In this document: piece after piece, positions 15,647-24,342 of the stretch
Layout: every line of letters begins with the position of its first letter
How positions within the stretch are numbered: the stretch's first letter is position 1
Made by a program: the position numbers and the translations under genes
Assembly (NCBI GenBank): GCA_028284585.1
Contig: JANQRK010000023.1
Coordinates: 1-32,795 of the forward strand
Direction of reading: 5' to 3'
DNA: 32,795 nucleotides
Source of the DNA: Chromatiales bacterium
GTDB lineage: Bacteria > Pseudomonadota > Gammaproteobacteria > Chromatiales > Chromatiaceae
Notes under the pieces: generated by a model
Database searches by the model: none
The model's input: only the letters and a program-made list of their open reading frames with translations
What the model was told of the DNA's origin: nothing

Positions 15647-18259
15647 ATGGATAACACAGCAACGAAGCCCCACTCATCCAAGGCAGACGAAGCACAGCAC
15701 ACGCCGATGATGCGCCAGTACTTGCGCATCAAGGCCGAGCATCCTGAGCGCTTGTTGTTCTATCGCATGGGTGACTTCTATGAGCTGTTCTACGATGACG
15801 CCCGGCGCGCGGCCGAGCTGCTCGACATTACCCTTACACAACGCGGAAAGTCGGCCGGCGAACCGATCCCGATGGCCGGAGTACCCTTCCACGCAGTTGA
15901 GGGCTACCTTGCCAAGCTAGTGCGGCAGGGTGAGTCGGTCGCGATCTGCGAGCAGGTTGGCGACCCGAGCACGACCAAGGGGCCAGTGGATCGTGAAGTG
16001 GTCCGGATTGTCACACCGGGCACGGTCAGCGACGAGGCCCTGCTAGACGAGCGCCGCGACAACCTGATCGCCGCCTTGCTGCCAGATAGAGGGGCATTCG
16101 GCTTGGCTTGGCTGGACCTGACTGGCGGCCGCTTTCAGGTCCAGCAGCTCGAGAATCGCGAGGTGCTGAATGGCGAACTCGAGCGCCTGAGCCCAGCCGA
16201 GCTGCTGGTCCCCGAGGACCACTCGCCGCCGGCGTTGTCGTTGGACCCACAGGGCGTTACCCGGCGACCACCGTGGCACTTCGATCTGGACAGCGCGCAA
16301 CGCCTACTCAATCAGCAGTTCGGCACACATGATCTGGAAGGCTTTGGCTGTAGCGGACTGCCGCTGGGTATCGGCGCTGCCGGTGCGCTACTGCAGTATG
16401 TTGGCGATACCCAGCGCAGCGCATTGCCTCACCTCACGGGTTTGCGGGTCGAACGACATGACGCGGCGATCGTGCTCGACGCCGCCACACGGCGCAACCT
16501 GGAGATCGTCGAGTCAGTCTCCGGGCAGCGCCAACACAGCCTGGCCGGTCTGCTCGACACTACCGCAACCGCCATGGGCGGCCGGCTATTGCGCCGCTGG
16601 CTCAGCCGGCCGCTACGTGATCAACAGGCCGTACGCGAGCGCCACGCCGCGATCACTAGCCTGCTCGACACGCGACAGGTTGAGCCGCTGCGCGACTGTC
16701 TGCGTGGCATCGGTGATATCGAACGCATCCTGGCCCGAATCGCGCTGCGCAGCGCCCGACCGCGCGACCTGGCGGTGCTGCGCGACGGCCTGGCATTGTT
16801 ACCTGTGCTATGCGAGCAACTTGCCGGGTCGGATGACGCACTGCTCAAATCGCTCGCCCACCAGCTCGATGGGCATGCTGCGACCCAAACGCTGCTCGGA
16901 CAGGCGATCATCGAACAACCACCAGTCGTGTTGCGCGATGGCGGTGTGCTCGCGGCCGGCTTCGATAGCGAACTCGACGAACTGCGCACGCTGTCGCAAA
17001 ACGCCGACCAATTCTTACTGGATCTCGAACAGCGCGAACGCGTGCGCAGTGGCATAGAGACGCTCAAGGTCAGCTACAACCGGGTGCATGGCTATTACAT
17101 CGAGATCGGCCGCAGCAAGTCCGACCGGGTGCCCGAAGACTATATTCGCCGGCAAACGCTAAAGGGCTCGGAACGCTTTGTCACTCCGGAACTCAAGGCC
17201 TTCGAGGACAAGGTGCTGTCGGCGCGCGAGCGCGCCCTGCAGCGCGAGAAGGCGCTCTACGACGCGCTGCTAGAGCGCTTGCTGACGCCCCTACCGGCCT
17301 TGCAGCAGGCCGCTGAGGCGATCGCCCAACTCGATGTGCTGGCCTGTTTCGGCGAACGTTCGGAGCGTCTCGATCTACGCCGCCCTAGCTTTCGCAGCGC
17401 ACCGGGACTGGAGATAACGGGCGGCCGACACCCAGTGGTCGAACAGGTCAGCGAGACCCGCTTCGTGGCCAACGACCTGACGCTGAGCGAACAACGCAGC
17501 ATGTTGATCATCACCGGACCCAACATGGGCGGCAAATCGACCTTCATGCGTCAATCGGCCCTGATCGTGCTCATGGCCTACGCCGGCTGCTTCGTGCCGG
17601 CACAACAGGCCGAACTCGGCCCGTTCGAGCGCATCTTTTCGCGCATCGGGGCATCTGATGACCTCGCTGGCGGGCGTTCGACCTTCATGGTCGAGATGCA
17701 AGAGACTGCGAACATCTTGCACAATGCCGGTCCGCGCTCGCTGGTGCTGATGGACGAGATAGGGCGCGGCACCAGCACCTTCGACGGACTGTCGCTGGCC
17801 TGGGCATGTGCAGTAGAGCTGGCGACCCGAGTACGCGCCTTTACCCTGTTCGCCACCCACTATTTCGAGCTGACCACCCTGCCCGACGAGCACCCAGGGA
17901 TCGCTAACGTCCACTTGGACGCAGTCGAGCATGGTGAGGGCATTGTGTTCCTACACGCGGTACGCGAAGGACCGGCCAACCAGAGCTATGGTCTACAGGT
18001 CGCCGCGCTGGCCGGCGTGCCTCGCAGGGTGATCGAGCTGGCCCGCGATCGACTGCGCGCGCTCGAGCAAACGGCCCAGCGCCATGCCCAGTCAGAATCC
18101 GATCAACTGTCGCTGTTCGGCGAGAAAGTCCCGGCCGAGGCGGCAGCGCGCCGCGATCCGCTGCGCGAGCACTTGGCGCAACTCGATCCGGACACATTAA
18201 CCCCACGTCAGGCGCTCGATGCCCTTTACGAGCTGCGCGCTTTCGACGATGCTGACTAG
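15647..18259 (+). CDS. mutS: DNA mismatch repair protein MutS
   Basis: An 870-residue mismatch-recognition ATPase that starts methyl-directed repair with MutL. The mismatch-binding motif [11 protein letters not shown] carries Phe44 and Glu46, equivalent to the intercalating Phe and Glu of E. coli MutS. Connector, lever ([26 protein letters not shown]) and clamp domains follow in order. GPNMGGKST (about 623-631) is Walker A, with [30 protein letters not shown] and FATHYFEL completing the ATPase. The C-terminal dimer/tetramer segment ([14 protein letters not shown]) is present. Length is typical (E. coli 853). It is followed by fdxA after 28 bases, probably in one transcript. The ribosome-binding site is weak, but the start matches family length. 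Confidence 0.98.
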   Translation: MDNTATKPHSSKADEAQHTPMMRQYLRIKAEHPERLLFYRMGDFYELFYDDARRAAELLDITLTQRGKSAGEPIPMAGVPFHAVEGYLAKLVRQGESVAICEQVGDPSTTKGPVDREVVRIVTPGTVSDEALLDERRDNLIAALLPDRGAFGLAWLDLTGGRFQVQQLENREVLNGELERLSPAELLVPEDHSPPALSLDPQGVTRRPPWHFDLDSAQRLLNQQFGTHDLEGFGCSGLPLGIGAAGALLQYVGDTQRSALPHLTGLRVERHDAAIVLDAATRRNLEIVESVSGQRQHSLAGLLDTTATAMGGRLLRRWLSRPLRDQQAVRERHAAITSLLDTRQVEPLRDCLRGIGDIERILARIALRSARPRDLAVLRDGLALLPVLCEQLAGSDDALLKSLAHQLDGHAATQTLLGQAIIEQPPVVLRDGGVLAAGFDSELDELRTLSQNADQFLLDLEQRERVRSGIETLKVSYNRVHGYYIEIGRSKSDRVPEDYIRRQTLKGSERFVTPELKAFEDKVLSARERALQREKALYDALLERLLTPLPALQQAAEAIAQLDVLACFGERSERLDLRRPSFRSAPGLEITGGRHPVVEQVSETRFVANDLTLSEQRSMLIITGPNMGGKSTFMRQSALIVLMAYAGCFVPAQQAELGPFERIFSRIGASDDLAGGRSTFMVEMQETANILHNAGPRSLVLMDEIGRGTSTFDGLSLAWACAVELATRVRAFTLFATHYFELTTLPDEHPGIANVHLDAVEHGEGIVFLHAVREGPANQSYGLQVAALAGVPRRVIELARDRLRALEQTAQRHAQSESDQLSLFGEKVPAEAAARRDPLREHLAQLDPDTLTPRQALDALYELRAFDDAD

Positions 18260-18287
18260 ATTGCCATTGACGTCCTAGGGAGGCATG

Positions 18288-18611
18288 ATGACCTACGTTG
18301 TCACTGAGAACTGCATCAAATGTAAATACACCGACTGTGTAGAGGTCTGCCCTGTCGATTGTTTTCATGAAGGCCCGAACTTCCTGGCCATCGATCCGGA
18401 GGAGTGCATCGATTGCGCCTTGTGCGAGCCCGAGTGCCCTGCCGAGGCGATCTTTGCCGAAGACGATGTCCCGCCGGATCAAGAGGCTTTTATTCAACTC
18501 AATGCGGATCTCTGTGTCGACTGGCCGGTCATTACCGAGATCAAGCCACCACCAGACGATGCCGACGAGTGGGAGGGCAAGCCGGACAAGCTGGCGCTCT
18601 TGGAACGCTAG
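18288..18611 (+). CDS. fdxA: 7Fe ferredoxin FdxA
   Basis: A 107-residue ferredoxin carrying one [3Fe-4S] and one [4Fe-4S] cluster. Cys9, Cys17 and Cys50 fit the 3Fe site; Cys21, Cys40, Cys43 and Cys46 the 4Fe site, following the Azotobacter FdI pattern; Cys12 and Cys25 are the usual extra cysteines. The long C-terminal extension ([18 protein letters not shown]) is typical. Two ATGs are adjacent; GGGAGG lies 1 base before the first and 4 before the second, and the family begins MTYVVT, so 18288 is preferred. It follows mutS, a common pair. Its TAG stop lies inside the CTAG that borders a family 1 element, so the insertion did not change the protein. Confidence 0.96.
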   Translation: MTYVVTENCIKCKYTDCVEVCPVDCFHEGPNFLAIDPEECIDCALCEPECPAEAIFAEDDVPPDQEAFIQLNADLCVDWPVITEIKPPPDDADEWEGKPDKLALLER

Positions 18612-18869
18612 CCCGAATATCTCACCAGCATCCCGAGAGCCGATGGAATTCGCAGCCGCTGTGGCGCCGGTTTGGAACAAAAGTGATAGCCATAGCTATC
18701 GCTTGCGTGAAAACCAAGCCACGGCGAGCGAGAAACCGTCGGCATCGGGACAGAACAACGCCGGGTACAAACTGCGCCTGCCTAATTCTTCCCTCATCAA
18801 TGATTTCCGCTCTTGTACTCAGCAGCTTGCGAGGTAGGCGTTGTTCGGCTGGTGAGATATTCGGGCTAA
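18608..18869 (+). mobile_element. MITE-like element, family 1, copy 2
   Basis: A 254-bp body between CTAG (18608-18611) and CTAA (18866-18869) with perfect 18-bp terminal inverted repeats CCCGAATATCTCACCAGC. It is the reverse complement of the element at 5624-5885. An internal perfect palindrome GATAGC-CATA-GCTATC lies at 18685-18700. No transposase is encoded. The left CTAG contains the fdxA stop codon. Confidence 0.92.
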
Positions 18870-18907
18870 ACAACTGAAGACCGATCGAAGTCCGCGTCAC
18901 GAGCCGG

Positions 18908-19166
18908 CTAGACTGCATGTTGCACCAGTACCCGGGATGATCACACCGGCCAGATGCGTTTGGACGCCGCCCTGGAGCGAAAACCATAGCCATCGCTATG
19001 GGTTGAGTGAAGGGCAAGCACAAGCGCGACTGGACAAGTGAGGGCCCGGATAGATTGGGAACGGGAAACAAGCTGTCTATGAAAATGCCTTGAATAGGGC
19101 TTTCACCGCCTCTCTGACCACGCGTTCGCGCCCGTTCACGATCGACTGATGCAACATGCAAGCTAG
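18908..19166 (+). mobile_element. MITE-like element, family 2, copy A
   Basis: The element is bounded by CTAG on both sides (18908-18911 and 19163-19166) with terminal repeats ACTGCATGTTGCACCAGT and, on the right, a variant differing at three positions. It aligns along its full length with 28613-28875 in the same orientation. The internal palindrome CCATAGC-CATC-GCTATGG is at 18984-19001. It is only 38 bases past the family 1 copy, so two different elements landed side by side after fdxA. It has no coding capacity. Confidence 0.9.
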
Positions 19167-19195
19167 GGCACAGTACCTTGGCCCGGTACTGCCCC
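19166..19195 (-). terminator. Strong hairpin after the PP2C gene
   Basis: CAGTACC and GGTACTG form 7 bp around a 7-base loop, extended by GGG/CCC past a 2-base bulge. It lies about 30 bases beyond the PP2C stop codon. No T-run follows on the minus strand, so termination is plausible but not canonical. Confidence 0.35.
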
Positions 19196-19223
19196 GGCCG
19201 ATGCGGAAGCCTTGCGTTTGCAG

Positions 19224-19979
19224 CTAAAGTCGCGGGCGAATCAAAACCGCAGTGACATTGTCGTTGCCACCGGCTTGCAAGGCTGCGTCGATCAGGGCCT
19301 GCACTTGCTCTTCCAGATCGCCATCGGGGTCGCGCAGGATGCGTGAGATAAGCGTATCGGACAGCATGCCGTGCAGGCCGTCGCTACAGATCAAATAGGT
19401 GTCGCCAGACACCAGTAGGGCATCGCCGACATCTACCTCGGCCTGACGCTGCATGCCGAGACTGCGGGTCAACACATTGTCACGCACGCCGGCCTCGCGT
19501 GCCTGGGTGCGATTCATGAACACCCCATCGTCGATCATCTGCTGAATCAAGGAATGGTCACGGGTCAGCCGACGCATGCGCCCATAGCGCACCCGATACA
19601 ACCGTGAGTCACCAACATGCGCGTGATAGATACGGCCATCGCGGAAGATCGCCAGCACCAGCGTCGTTCCCATGCCGCTTAGCTCGGGATGGACCACACA
19701 CATATCAAGCAAGGCTTTATTGGCGACCTCGACCGATTGACCGACCCGCAACAGACTCTCGGTGCCGTCGGATCGGTTGGCAGGTTGCCCCGTTTGTAGC
19801 TCGCCGAGCGCCGCCTCGACCGCGATGCGACTCGCAACCTCGCCGCTGCGATGGCCACCCATCCCATCGGCCAGGATCGCAATACCCTGCTCGGCATCGA
19901 CCCGGTACGAGTCCTGGTTGCGGGTACGCACCAGCCCCTGATGGGTTCGGATCGCGAGATCGACGGTATGTATTGCCAT
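19224..19979 (-). CDS. PP2C-family serine/threonine protein phosphatase
   Basis: A 251-residue metal-dependent phosphatase of the bacterial Stp/PppA type. It hydrolyses phospho-Ser/Thr using two Mn/Mg ions. RTRNQDSY (19-25) with Asp23, LADGMGGHRSGEVAS (36-50) with Asp38 and Gly39, GMGTTLV, HVGDSRLYR, DNVLTRSLG, ICSDGLHGMLSD and GGNDNVTAVLI are the classical PP2C motifs in order, with all metal-binding Asp residues present. There is no membrane segment, so it is cytosolic. Such enzymes usually oppose a Hanks-type kinase; none is visible nearby. It is downstream of dsbC on the same strand (59 bases). The ribosome-binding site is weak. Confidence 0.95.
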   Translation of the reverse strand: MAIHTVDLAIRTHQGLVRTRNQDSYRVDAEQGIAILADGMGGHRSGEVASRIAVEAALGELQTGQPANRSDGTESLLRVGQSVEVANKALLDMCVVHPELSGMGTTLVLAIFRDGRIYHAHVGDSRLYRVRYGRMRRLTRDHSLIQQMIDDGVFMNRTQAREAGVRDNVLTRSLGMQRQAEVDVGDALLVSGDTYLICSDGLHGMLSDTLISRILRDPDGDLEEQVQALIDAALQAGGNDNVTAVLIRPRL

Positions 19980-20038
19980 CAGGGCGACTCAGTGATCAGC
20001 TGTCCAGACGCTGCCACAACCCAACTGACTCAGACCCA

Positions 20039-20779
20039 TTATTCCCCCGACATGGCCAGCCGTTGATCGAGCAGCTCACGCAAGCGGCCAGCCGGCACAT
20101 AGCCGGGCACTAAATAACCATCTTGCAAGATCAACGATGGCGTACCCTGGACACGCAGTTCTTGGCCCAGCGCGTGATGCTCAGCCACCGGATTGTCACA
20201 GCTGCGTTTTTCCAACGACTGTCCCGCCTTAGCAGCATCCATCGCCTTATTGCGATCATCGGCGCACCACACCGAGACCGCCTTGTCATAAGAATCGCTG
20301 CCTAGCCCAGAACGCGGGTACAACAGGTAGCGAATCCTTATCCCTTCGTCATTGTACTGCGCCATGTCTGCATGCAGCCGCCGGCAATAGCCGCAATCGA
20401 TATCGGTGAACACAGTCACCGTGTGCTTGGCGTCTTTGGGCCCGAAGATGACCATATGGTCCTCACCCACCTCATCCACGGCTGCCAATCTGAGCGCCGA
20501 GAGGCGTTGCGCGGTGATCTCGGTGCGCGTTGTCAAGTCGATCAAGCTGCCCTGAAGCAAGAATTGACCATCCCCGGTCAGATAGATCAACCGGGTGCCG
20601 AAGGTAACTTCGTACAGGTCCTTGATCGGGGTCTTACGCACGCCATCCGGAACCAAGTCGGGCAACAAGGTCTGAAGCGAGTTGCGGATCCGTTTCTCGA
20701 CGGCCTTGTCGACCTCGGCCCAGGCGGCGGTACTGGCAATCATCAGGGCACAGGTTACAGCTAAGAAATTCTTGATCAT
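20039..20779 (-). CDS. dsbC: Thiol:disulfide interchange protein DsbC
   Basis: A 246-residue periplasmic disulfide isomerase. The signal peptide MIKNFLAVTCALMIASTAAWA is followed by the N-terminal dimerisation domain (RIRNSLQTLLPDLVPDGVRKTPIKDLYEVTF) and a thioredoxin fold with active site CGYC (129-132), the cis-Pro loop GTPSLI (Pro214) and the structural pair Cys172/Cys194. Length fits the family (about 236 in E. coli). The ATG at 20779 touches the first base of a family 3 element, so the leader and ribosome-binding site now come from the element (only CAGG, about 6 bases before the ATG). Expression may be altered. Related gammaproteobacteria keep dsbC near xerD, as here. Confidence 0.95.
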   Translation of the reverse strand: MIKNFLAVTCALMIASTAAWAEVDKAVEKRIRNSLQTLLPDLVPDGVRKTPIKDLYEVTFGTRLIYLTGDGQFLLQGSLIDLTTRTEITAQRLSALRLAAVDEVGEDHMVIFGPKDAKHTVTVFTDIDCGYCRRLHADMAQYNDEGIRIRYLLYPRSGLGSDSYDKAVSVWCADDRNKAMDAAKAGQSLEKRSCDNPVAEHHALGQELRVQGTPSLILQDGYLVPGYVPAGRLRELLDQRLAMSGE

Positions 20780-21050
20780 TTAGGGCCTGTTCACACTAAG
20801 TGAGACGCAGCGACGGCGGCCGTTATTCTGACCAACAAGGCGCTGTGAGCGCGGTGCGCCCACCGCACATGAGCGAGCAGCAACGCCGTTGGACGGTAAA
20901 ACGGTCCCGTCCCTTCGGGTTGCGCCCCAAAACACGCCATGCGGCGTTGCTCGTCGTTCATTTAGACTCACTAAACCTTTCTCCTCGCGCCTTGCCTGGC
21001 GCGTTTTGGGGCAGCAACGCTGCGTCTCACTTAGTGTGAGCAGGCCCTAG
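20780..21050 (+). mobile_element. MITE-like element, family 3, copy 1
   Basis: A 271-bp element from TTAG (20780-20783) to CTAG (21047-21050). Terminal inverted repeats are about 26 bp starting GGCCTGTTCACACTAAGTGA with one mismatch between ends. Nested inverted repeats inside (CGAGCA...ACGCCG with CGGCGTTGCTCG; GCCCCAAAAC with GTTTTGGGGC) could fold into long hairpins. It is matched in the same orientation by 32578 onwards. It is inserted between yajQ and dsbC, directly against the dsbC ATG. No transposase is encoded. Confidence 0.92.
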
Positions 21051-21055
21051 GACTA

Positions 21056-21538
21056 CTAGTCTCGAAAGTTGACGAACTGCAATGGCAGTCCAAACTCGCC
21101 TGCGCGCAGCAACGCGATCACGCGCTGGAGATCATCGCGGTTCTTCCCGCTCACTCGCACCTGCTCGCCCTGAATCTGTGCCTGCACCTTGGTCTTAGAA
21201 GACTTCACCGCCTTCACCATTTTGCGCGCGGTATCGGTATCGATGCCTTGCCGTATCGTGACCGCCTGGCGCGCACGATTATTGGCCATCTGCGGCGCAG
21301 CGATATCCAGGCAATCGATGTCGACCGATCGCTTGACCAGTTTCTTTTGCAGGATGTCCATCATCTGTTGGAGTTGGAATTCGCTCTGCGCATGCAGGGT
21401 GACGACCGCCTCATCGAGCTCGAAACTGGCCTCGCTGCCCTTGAAATCGAATCGTGTACCGACCTCGCGATTGGCCTGGTCGGTCGCATTGCGTACCTCT
21501 TGTAGATCGATTTCAGAAACCACATCGAACGACGGCAT
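21056..21538 (-). CDS. yajQ: YajQ-family nucleotide-binding protein
   Basis: A 160-residue YajQ protein, two ferredoxin-like domains. The family start MPSFDVVSEIDLQEVRNATDQANREVGTRFDFKG is unmistakable, followed by VDIDCLDIAAPQ and VTIRQGIDTDTARKMVKAVKSSKTKVQAQIQGEQVRVSGKNRDDLQ. Some homologues (Xanthomonas) bind cyclic di-GMP and interact with a transcription factor; that is not shown here. Cytosolic. AGGATC lies 8 bases before the ATG. It is on the same strand as the YceI genes upstream; a family 3 element separates it from dsbC downstream. Confidence 0.96.
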   Translation of the reverse strand: MPSFDVVSEIDLQEVRNATDQANREVGTRFDFKGSEASFELDEAVVTLHAQSEFQLQQMMDILQKKLVKRSVDIDCLDIAAPQMANNRARQAVTIRQGIDTDTARKMVKAVKSSKTKVQAQIQGEQVRVSGKNRDDLQRVIALLRAGEFGLPLQFVNFRD

Positions 21539-21566
21539 GCATTGATCCTGACGTAAATCAGCAAGG

Positions 21567-22307
21567 CTACCATAAGGCGTCCCCGCTGTTGTGTCCTGCT
21601 ACTTGAAATTCGACCAGCATCCGATCCTTTACTTGCAAAGCACCCGCCATGGCCGAGAACGGCACGATACCAAAGTCACTTTGATCCAGCGCCAACGAAC
21701 CAGTTATGCGAATCTGATCTTCCAAACGTTGTATCGTTATCGGCACTTGGTAGCGCCTATTGACCCCGCGCAGGCCGATCCACAACTCCGAAATCGCGGA
21801 TCCAGCGGTCAGGGCATCTACTCGCGCCAACAAGGTGACTGTGGGCCAGGCCGCTGCATCCAACACCTGCGGACCGAGCAGGTTGCGCCGGGTCGCCGCG
21901 ATCGCCTTCGCCCCCGGGATCTTTGCAAACTCATCGCCGGCCCTGGCGCGAGCCGCAGGGTCGTCGACGCGCATGTGCTGCGGGCGAAATCGCAGCCGTG
22001 CTACACCCGCACCTGAATCCAGCCGGCGCAGCTCGCCGCTTAGATCGCGCACCTCCAACAGGTGATTATGCCCAAAGCGCGCCAAGCGGCCGCCCCGATA
22101 GACCTGCACCTGCAGCCAACTGTGCTGCGCATCAAGTTTTATGGGCCGACCGGGCATGGCCAACCAGTCGGTCGCCAACCGATCGATGCTCCCGGCATCC
22201 GGTGCAGCAATGCGTCCTGTGGTCGACGGCCCCACACAGCCGCTCAAGCACCACACCAGTGTCGACAACAACAAGACAGTCAAACCCGTGAGACGCATCC
22301 CCGCCAT
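21567..22307 (-). CDS. YceI-domain lipoprotein
   Basis: A 246-residue envelope lipoprotein with a YceI-like lipocalin-fold domain. Signal MRLTGLTVLLLSTLVWCLSGC ends in the lipobox LSGC (Cys24). The domain reads LQVQVYRGGRLARFGHNHLLEVRDLSGEL, then WPTVTLLARVDALTAGS, GLRGVNRRYQVPITIQ and SLALDQSDFGIVPFSAMAGALQVKDRMLVEFQV, the usual YceI order. YceI proteins bind isoprenoid or amphiphilic molecules; the ligand is unknown here. The start at 22307 is chosen because it overlaps the TGA of the preceding YceI gene (TGATG), implying coupling; ATG 22298 is an alternative. The tandem pair suggests related roles, one soluble and one lipid-anchored. Confidence 0.88.
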   Translation of the reverse strand: MAGMRLTGLTVLLLSTLVWCLSGCVGPSTTGRIAAPDAGSIDRLATDWLAMPGRPIKLDAQHSWLQVQVYRGGRLARFGHNHLLEVRDLSGELRRLDSGAGVARLRFRPQHMRVDDPAARARAGDEFAKIPGAKAIAATRRNLLGPQVLDAAAWPTVTLLARVDALTAGSAISELWIGLRGVNRRYQVPITIQRLEDQIRITGSLALDQSDFGIVPFSAMAGALQVKDRMLVEFQVAGHNSGDALW

Positions 22308-22879
22308 CATGGCAGGCGCCATGCCAAGGCGAAGGACACCGTCACCTCACCAGCAACTGCGTCCTCTGCGTCCGGCCCGATGCCGAACTGATGCCGATCG
22401 ATTGCGACAGTGCCGTCCATCTCGACCCCAGTCGACGTCGATCGCCAGGTGAAAGGGATTTCCAACGTCCGTTCGACACCATTTAAAGAGAGATCTCCTT
22501 GCACCCTAAAACCGCCACCTGAGCGAACGCCAACCGCGCGCGAGCGAAAACGTGCCTGGGGGTGGGTTTGGGTATCGAACCATGGGGTAGCCCGCAAGGT
22601 ATCGTCTAGTTCGGGATCGCCGCTGTCGACGGTTCGCAGATCTACCGACACATCGAAGCCGACCGGCGCGCCAGAGGCGTCGATCGCGGGCCGAACATCG
22701 AAACCGGTGAACTGAACCGCCGCCGGCTCGCCCTCGACGGTGGCGACAAAGCCCAAGCGACTATCCGTCGTTAGCACCCAGGTGTCGGCCGCGGCAGGGC
22801 CGATCAGGATGCAGAGGCCGAGCAACCAATGGGCGAAACGCGCTGCCACCTGATCAGCCACGTGGATGATGTCGTTCAT
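22307..22879 (-). CDS. Periplasmic YceI family protein
   Basis: A 190-residue secreted YceI protein. The N-terminal segment AHWLLGLCILIGPAAA is a signal peptide with cleavage before DTW. The mature part follows the family: TWVLTTDSRLGFVATVEGEPAAVQFTGFD, DTLRATPWFDTQTHPQARFRS, GDLSLNGVERTLEIPFTW and AIDRHQFGIG. Lipocalin-like beta-barrels of this type bind polyprenyl chains. The ATG at 22879 overlaps the end of xerD by 26 bases; a GTG at 22861 would avoid most of it. It is coupled by TGATG to the YceI lipoprotein. It ends exactly with the domain, with no extra segments. Confidence 0.9.
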   Translation of the reverse strand: MNDIIHVADQVAARFAHWLLGLCILIGPAAADTWVLTTDSRLGFVATVEGEPAAVQFTGFDVRPAIDASGAPVGFDVSVDLRTVDSGDPELDDTLRATPWFDTQTHPQARFRSRAVGVRSGGGFRVQGDLSLNGVERTLEIPFTWRSTSTGVEMDGTVAIDRHQFGIGPDAEDAVAGEVTVSFALAWRLP

Positions 22880-23822
22880 GCAATGCCTGAAGGCGCTCGC
22901 GCGCCACATGCGTATAGATCTGCGTGGTCGACAATGAACTGTGACCGAGCAAGAGCTGTACCACTCGTAGATCGGCGCCGTGATTGACTAGATGGGTCGC
23001 AAAGGCATGCCGCAAGGTATGCGGCGACGGTTGCCCACGCAAGCCGGCGGCCAGTGCGTACTTTTTGATCCGATACCAAAACGCCTGGCGGGTCATTCCG
23101 GCGCCGCGTCGAGTCGGAAACAAGGCTGGGCAAGGCCGCTCTGCCAGCAATCTCGGTCGCCCGTCGCCTAGGAAGCGACGCAGCCACTCGACTGCCTCGT
23201 CGCCAAGTGGAACCAGGCGTTCTTTACCGCCTTTTCCCACGACCTGCAGTAGACCCTGCGTCAGGCTGACTTGCCCGGGTTGCAGGCCAACCAATTCAGA
23301 GACCCGCAGCCCGGTGGCATACAAGACCTCGAGCATGGCGCGGTCACGCAACCCCTCGGGGTGCGCAATATCTGGTGCGCCGAGCAGGGCTTCGACCTCA
23401 CCCTCACTGAGCGACTTGGGCAAGGGGCGCCCGAGCCGCGGCGCCTCGATCTGCGCCGTCGGGTCGAGATCGATCAAGCACTCGCGCAGCGCCCAGCGGT
23501 AGAACTGCCGCAGACTGGACAAGCGCCGCGCACTGGTGCGCGCCTGCACCGCTTGATCGACCGCGGCCGCGAGATAGGCCAGAAGATGCTTGCGACTGGC
23601 CGGCAATAAACCACCATGCCCCGACTCGACCATCCATCGGGCACAGTGCCCCAGATCGGATTGATAGGCGTTGAGGGTATTGGCCGCCAAGCCGCGTTCC
23701 ATCCAGACCGCGTCGGCGAAGCGCTCGATCAGCTCGGCATCTTCGTTCGGGATATCAAGCGCGGACGCCCGCTGTGCTGCAATCCCCGACTGATCTGTCA
23801 CATCGCACCACCCGGCCGCCAT
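22854..23822 (-). CDS. xerD: Tyrosine recombinase XerD
   Basis: A site-specific tyrosine recombinase that, with XerC, resolves chromosome dimers at dif under FtsK control. The core-binding domain ERFADAVWMERGLAANTLNAYQSDL and the catalytic domain match E. coli XerD closely (AMLEVLYATGLRVSELVGL, VVGKGGKERLVPLG, HTLRHAFATHLVNHGADLRVVQLLLGHSSLSTTQIYTHV, ending HHPRG). The catalytic R (about 169), H-x-x-R (about 268-271), H and nucleophile Y (about 302) are all present. The frame is open 93 codons further upstream, but those residues are antisense to yqcC; ATG 23822 gives 322 residues against 298 in E. coli. It heads the run with both YceI genes and is divergent from yqcC (61 bases). Confidence 0.93.
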   Translation of the reverse strand: MAAGWCDVTDQSGIAAQRASALDIPNEDAELIERFADAVWMERGLAANTLNAYQSDLGHCARWMVESGHGGLLPASRKHLLAYLAAAVDQAVQARTSARRLSSLRQFYRWALRECLIDLDPTAQIEAPRLGRPLPKSLSEGEVEALLGAPDIAHPEGLRDRAMLEVLYATGLRVSELVGLQPGQVSLTQGLLQVVGKGGKERLVPLGDEAVEWLRRFLGDGRPRLLAERPCPALFPTRRGAGMTRQAFWYRIKKYALAAGLRGQPSPHTLRHAFATHLVNHGADLRVVQLLLGHSSLSTTQIYTHVARERLQALHERHHPRG

Positions 23823-23883
23823 GCTGGCTATCCACCTGTCCGCATGCAAGGATAACCCCCGGGGCCGTTTAGCAGGAGACGCC

Positions 23884-24219
23884 GTGCGCGAGGAATTGAG
23901 CCAGCTGCTGCAGGCGCTGGAGCAGGAGCTGCGCACCCAGGACCGCTGGGATGAGACCCCCCCTCCCGCAGCGGCCTTGCGCAGCACACAGCCCTTTGCA
24001 GTAGACGCCTTGAGCTTCGAGCAATGGCTGCAATGGATCCTGCTACCCAAGTTGAATTCACTGCTGGCACAGCGGCTACCGCTGCCGACCAATTGCGCCA
24101 TTCGACCGATGGCCGAGGAGGTCTATGGTAAGGCAGACCTAGGCGGCACAAGGATCACCCAGATCGTCGCCGAGATCGATGTCCTACTGACCGACAGCCA
24201 AGATGGACAAAATGGGTGA
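23884..24219 (+). CDS. yqcC: YqcC family protein (DUF446)
   Basis: A 111-residue small helical protein of the YqcC/DUF446 family. Typical features are the heptad-like start REELSQLLQALEQELRTQDRWDETPPP, the motif ALRSTQPFAVDALSFEQWLQWILLPKLNSLL (about 30-62), and NCAIRPMAEEVYG. The function is not known; E. coli YqcC lies near truC. The GTG at 23884 is taken as start because AGGAG lies about 6 bases before it and the protein then begins as the family does; the ATG at 23821 would add 21 unrelated residues. It is divergent from xerD. Confidence 0.88.
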   Translation: MREELSQLLQALEQELRTQDRWDETPPPAAALRSTQPFAVDALSFEQWLQWILLPKLNSLLAQRLPLPTNCAIRPMAEEVYGKADLGGTRITQIVAEIDVLLTDSQDGQNG

Positions 24220-24230
24220 CTAGCTCGGTT

Positions 24231-24253
24231 TTTTCCACAATGGCTGTGGAAAA
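24231..24253. other. Palindrome resembling two inverted DnaA boxes
   Basis: TTTTCCACA and TGTGGAAAA flank a 5-base centre; each is one base from the DnaA box TTATCCACA. It lies 12 bases after the yqcC stop. An AT-rich tract follows at about 24311-24400. It is not followed by a T-run, so it is not a standard terminator. Confidence 0.4.
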
Positions 24254-24314
24254 CCTTGTGTGAAAGGTGCAGACAACGCGCTCCAGCCCGCATACCCACT
24301 CGCGTTACGTTAAA

Positions 24315-24342
24315 TTGACTAAAAAATGAACAAAAATATTTT
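24315..24342 (+). promoter_or_regulatory. Putative promoter upstream of ycgN
   Basis: TTGACT (24315-24320) and TATTTT (24337-24342) are 16 bases apart within an AT-rich tract. The start would be near 24350, leaving a leader of about 140 nt before the ycgN ATG. A second -10-like TATAAA lies at 24441-24446 without a good -35. Confidence 0.4.

Noticed and set aside
20780..20971. A 63-codon ORF present in both family 3 copies
   Set aside because: About nine of the roughly twelve base differences between the copies change the amino acid, so there is no sign of protein selection. It only reflects shared non-coding sequence.
23823..24101. A 93-residue N-terminal extension of XerD
   Set aside because: It is low-complexity and antisense to yqcC. 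XerD homologues start near residue 94 of the long frame.
24231..24253. Terminator for yqcC at the TTTTCCACA palindrome
   Set aside because: The T-run precedes the stem instead of following it on the plus strand.
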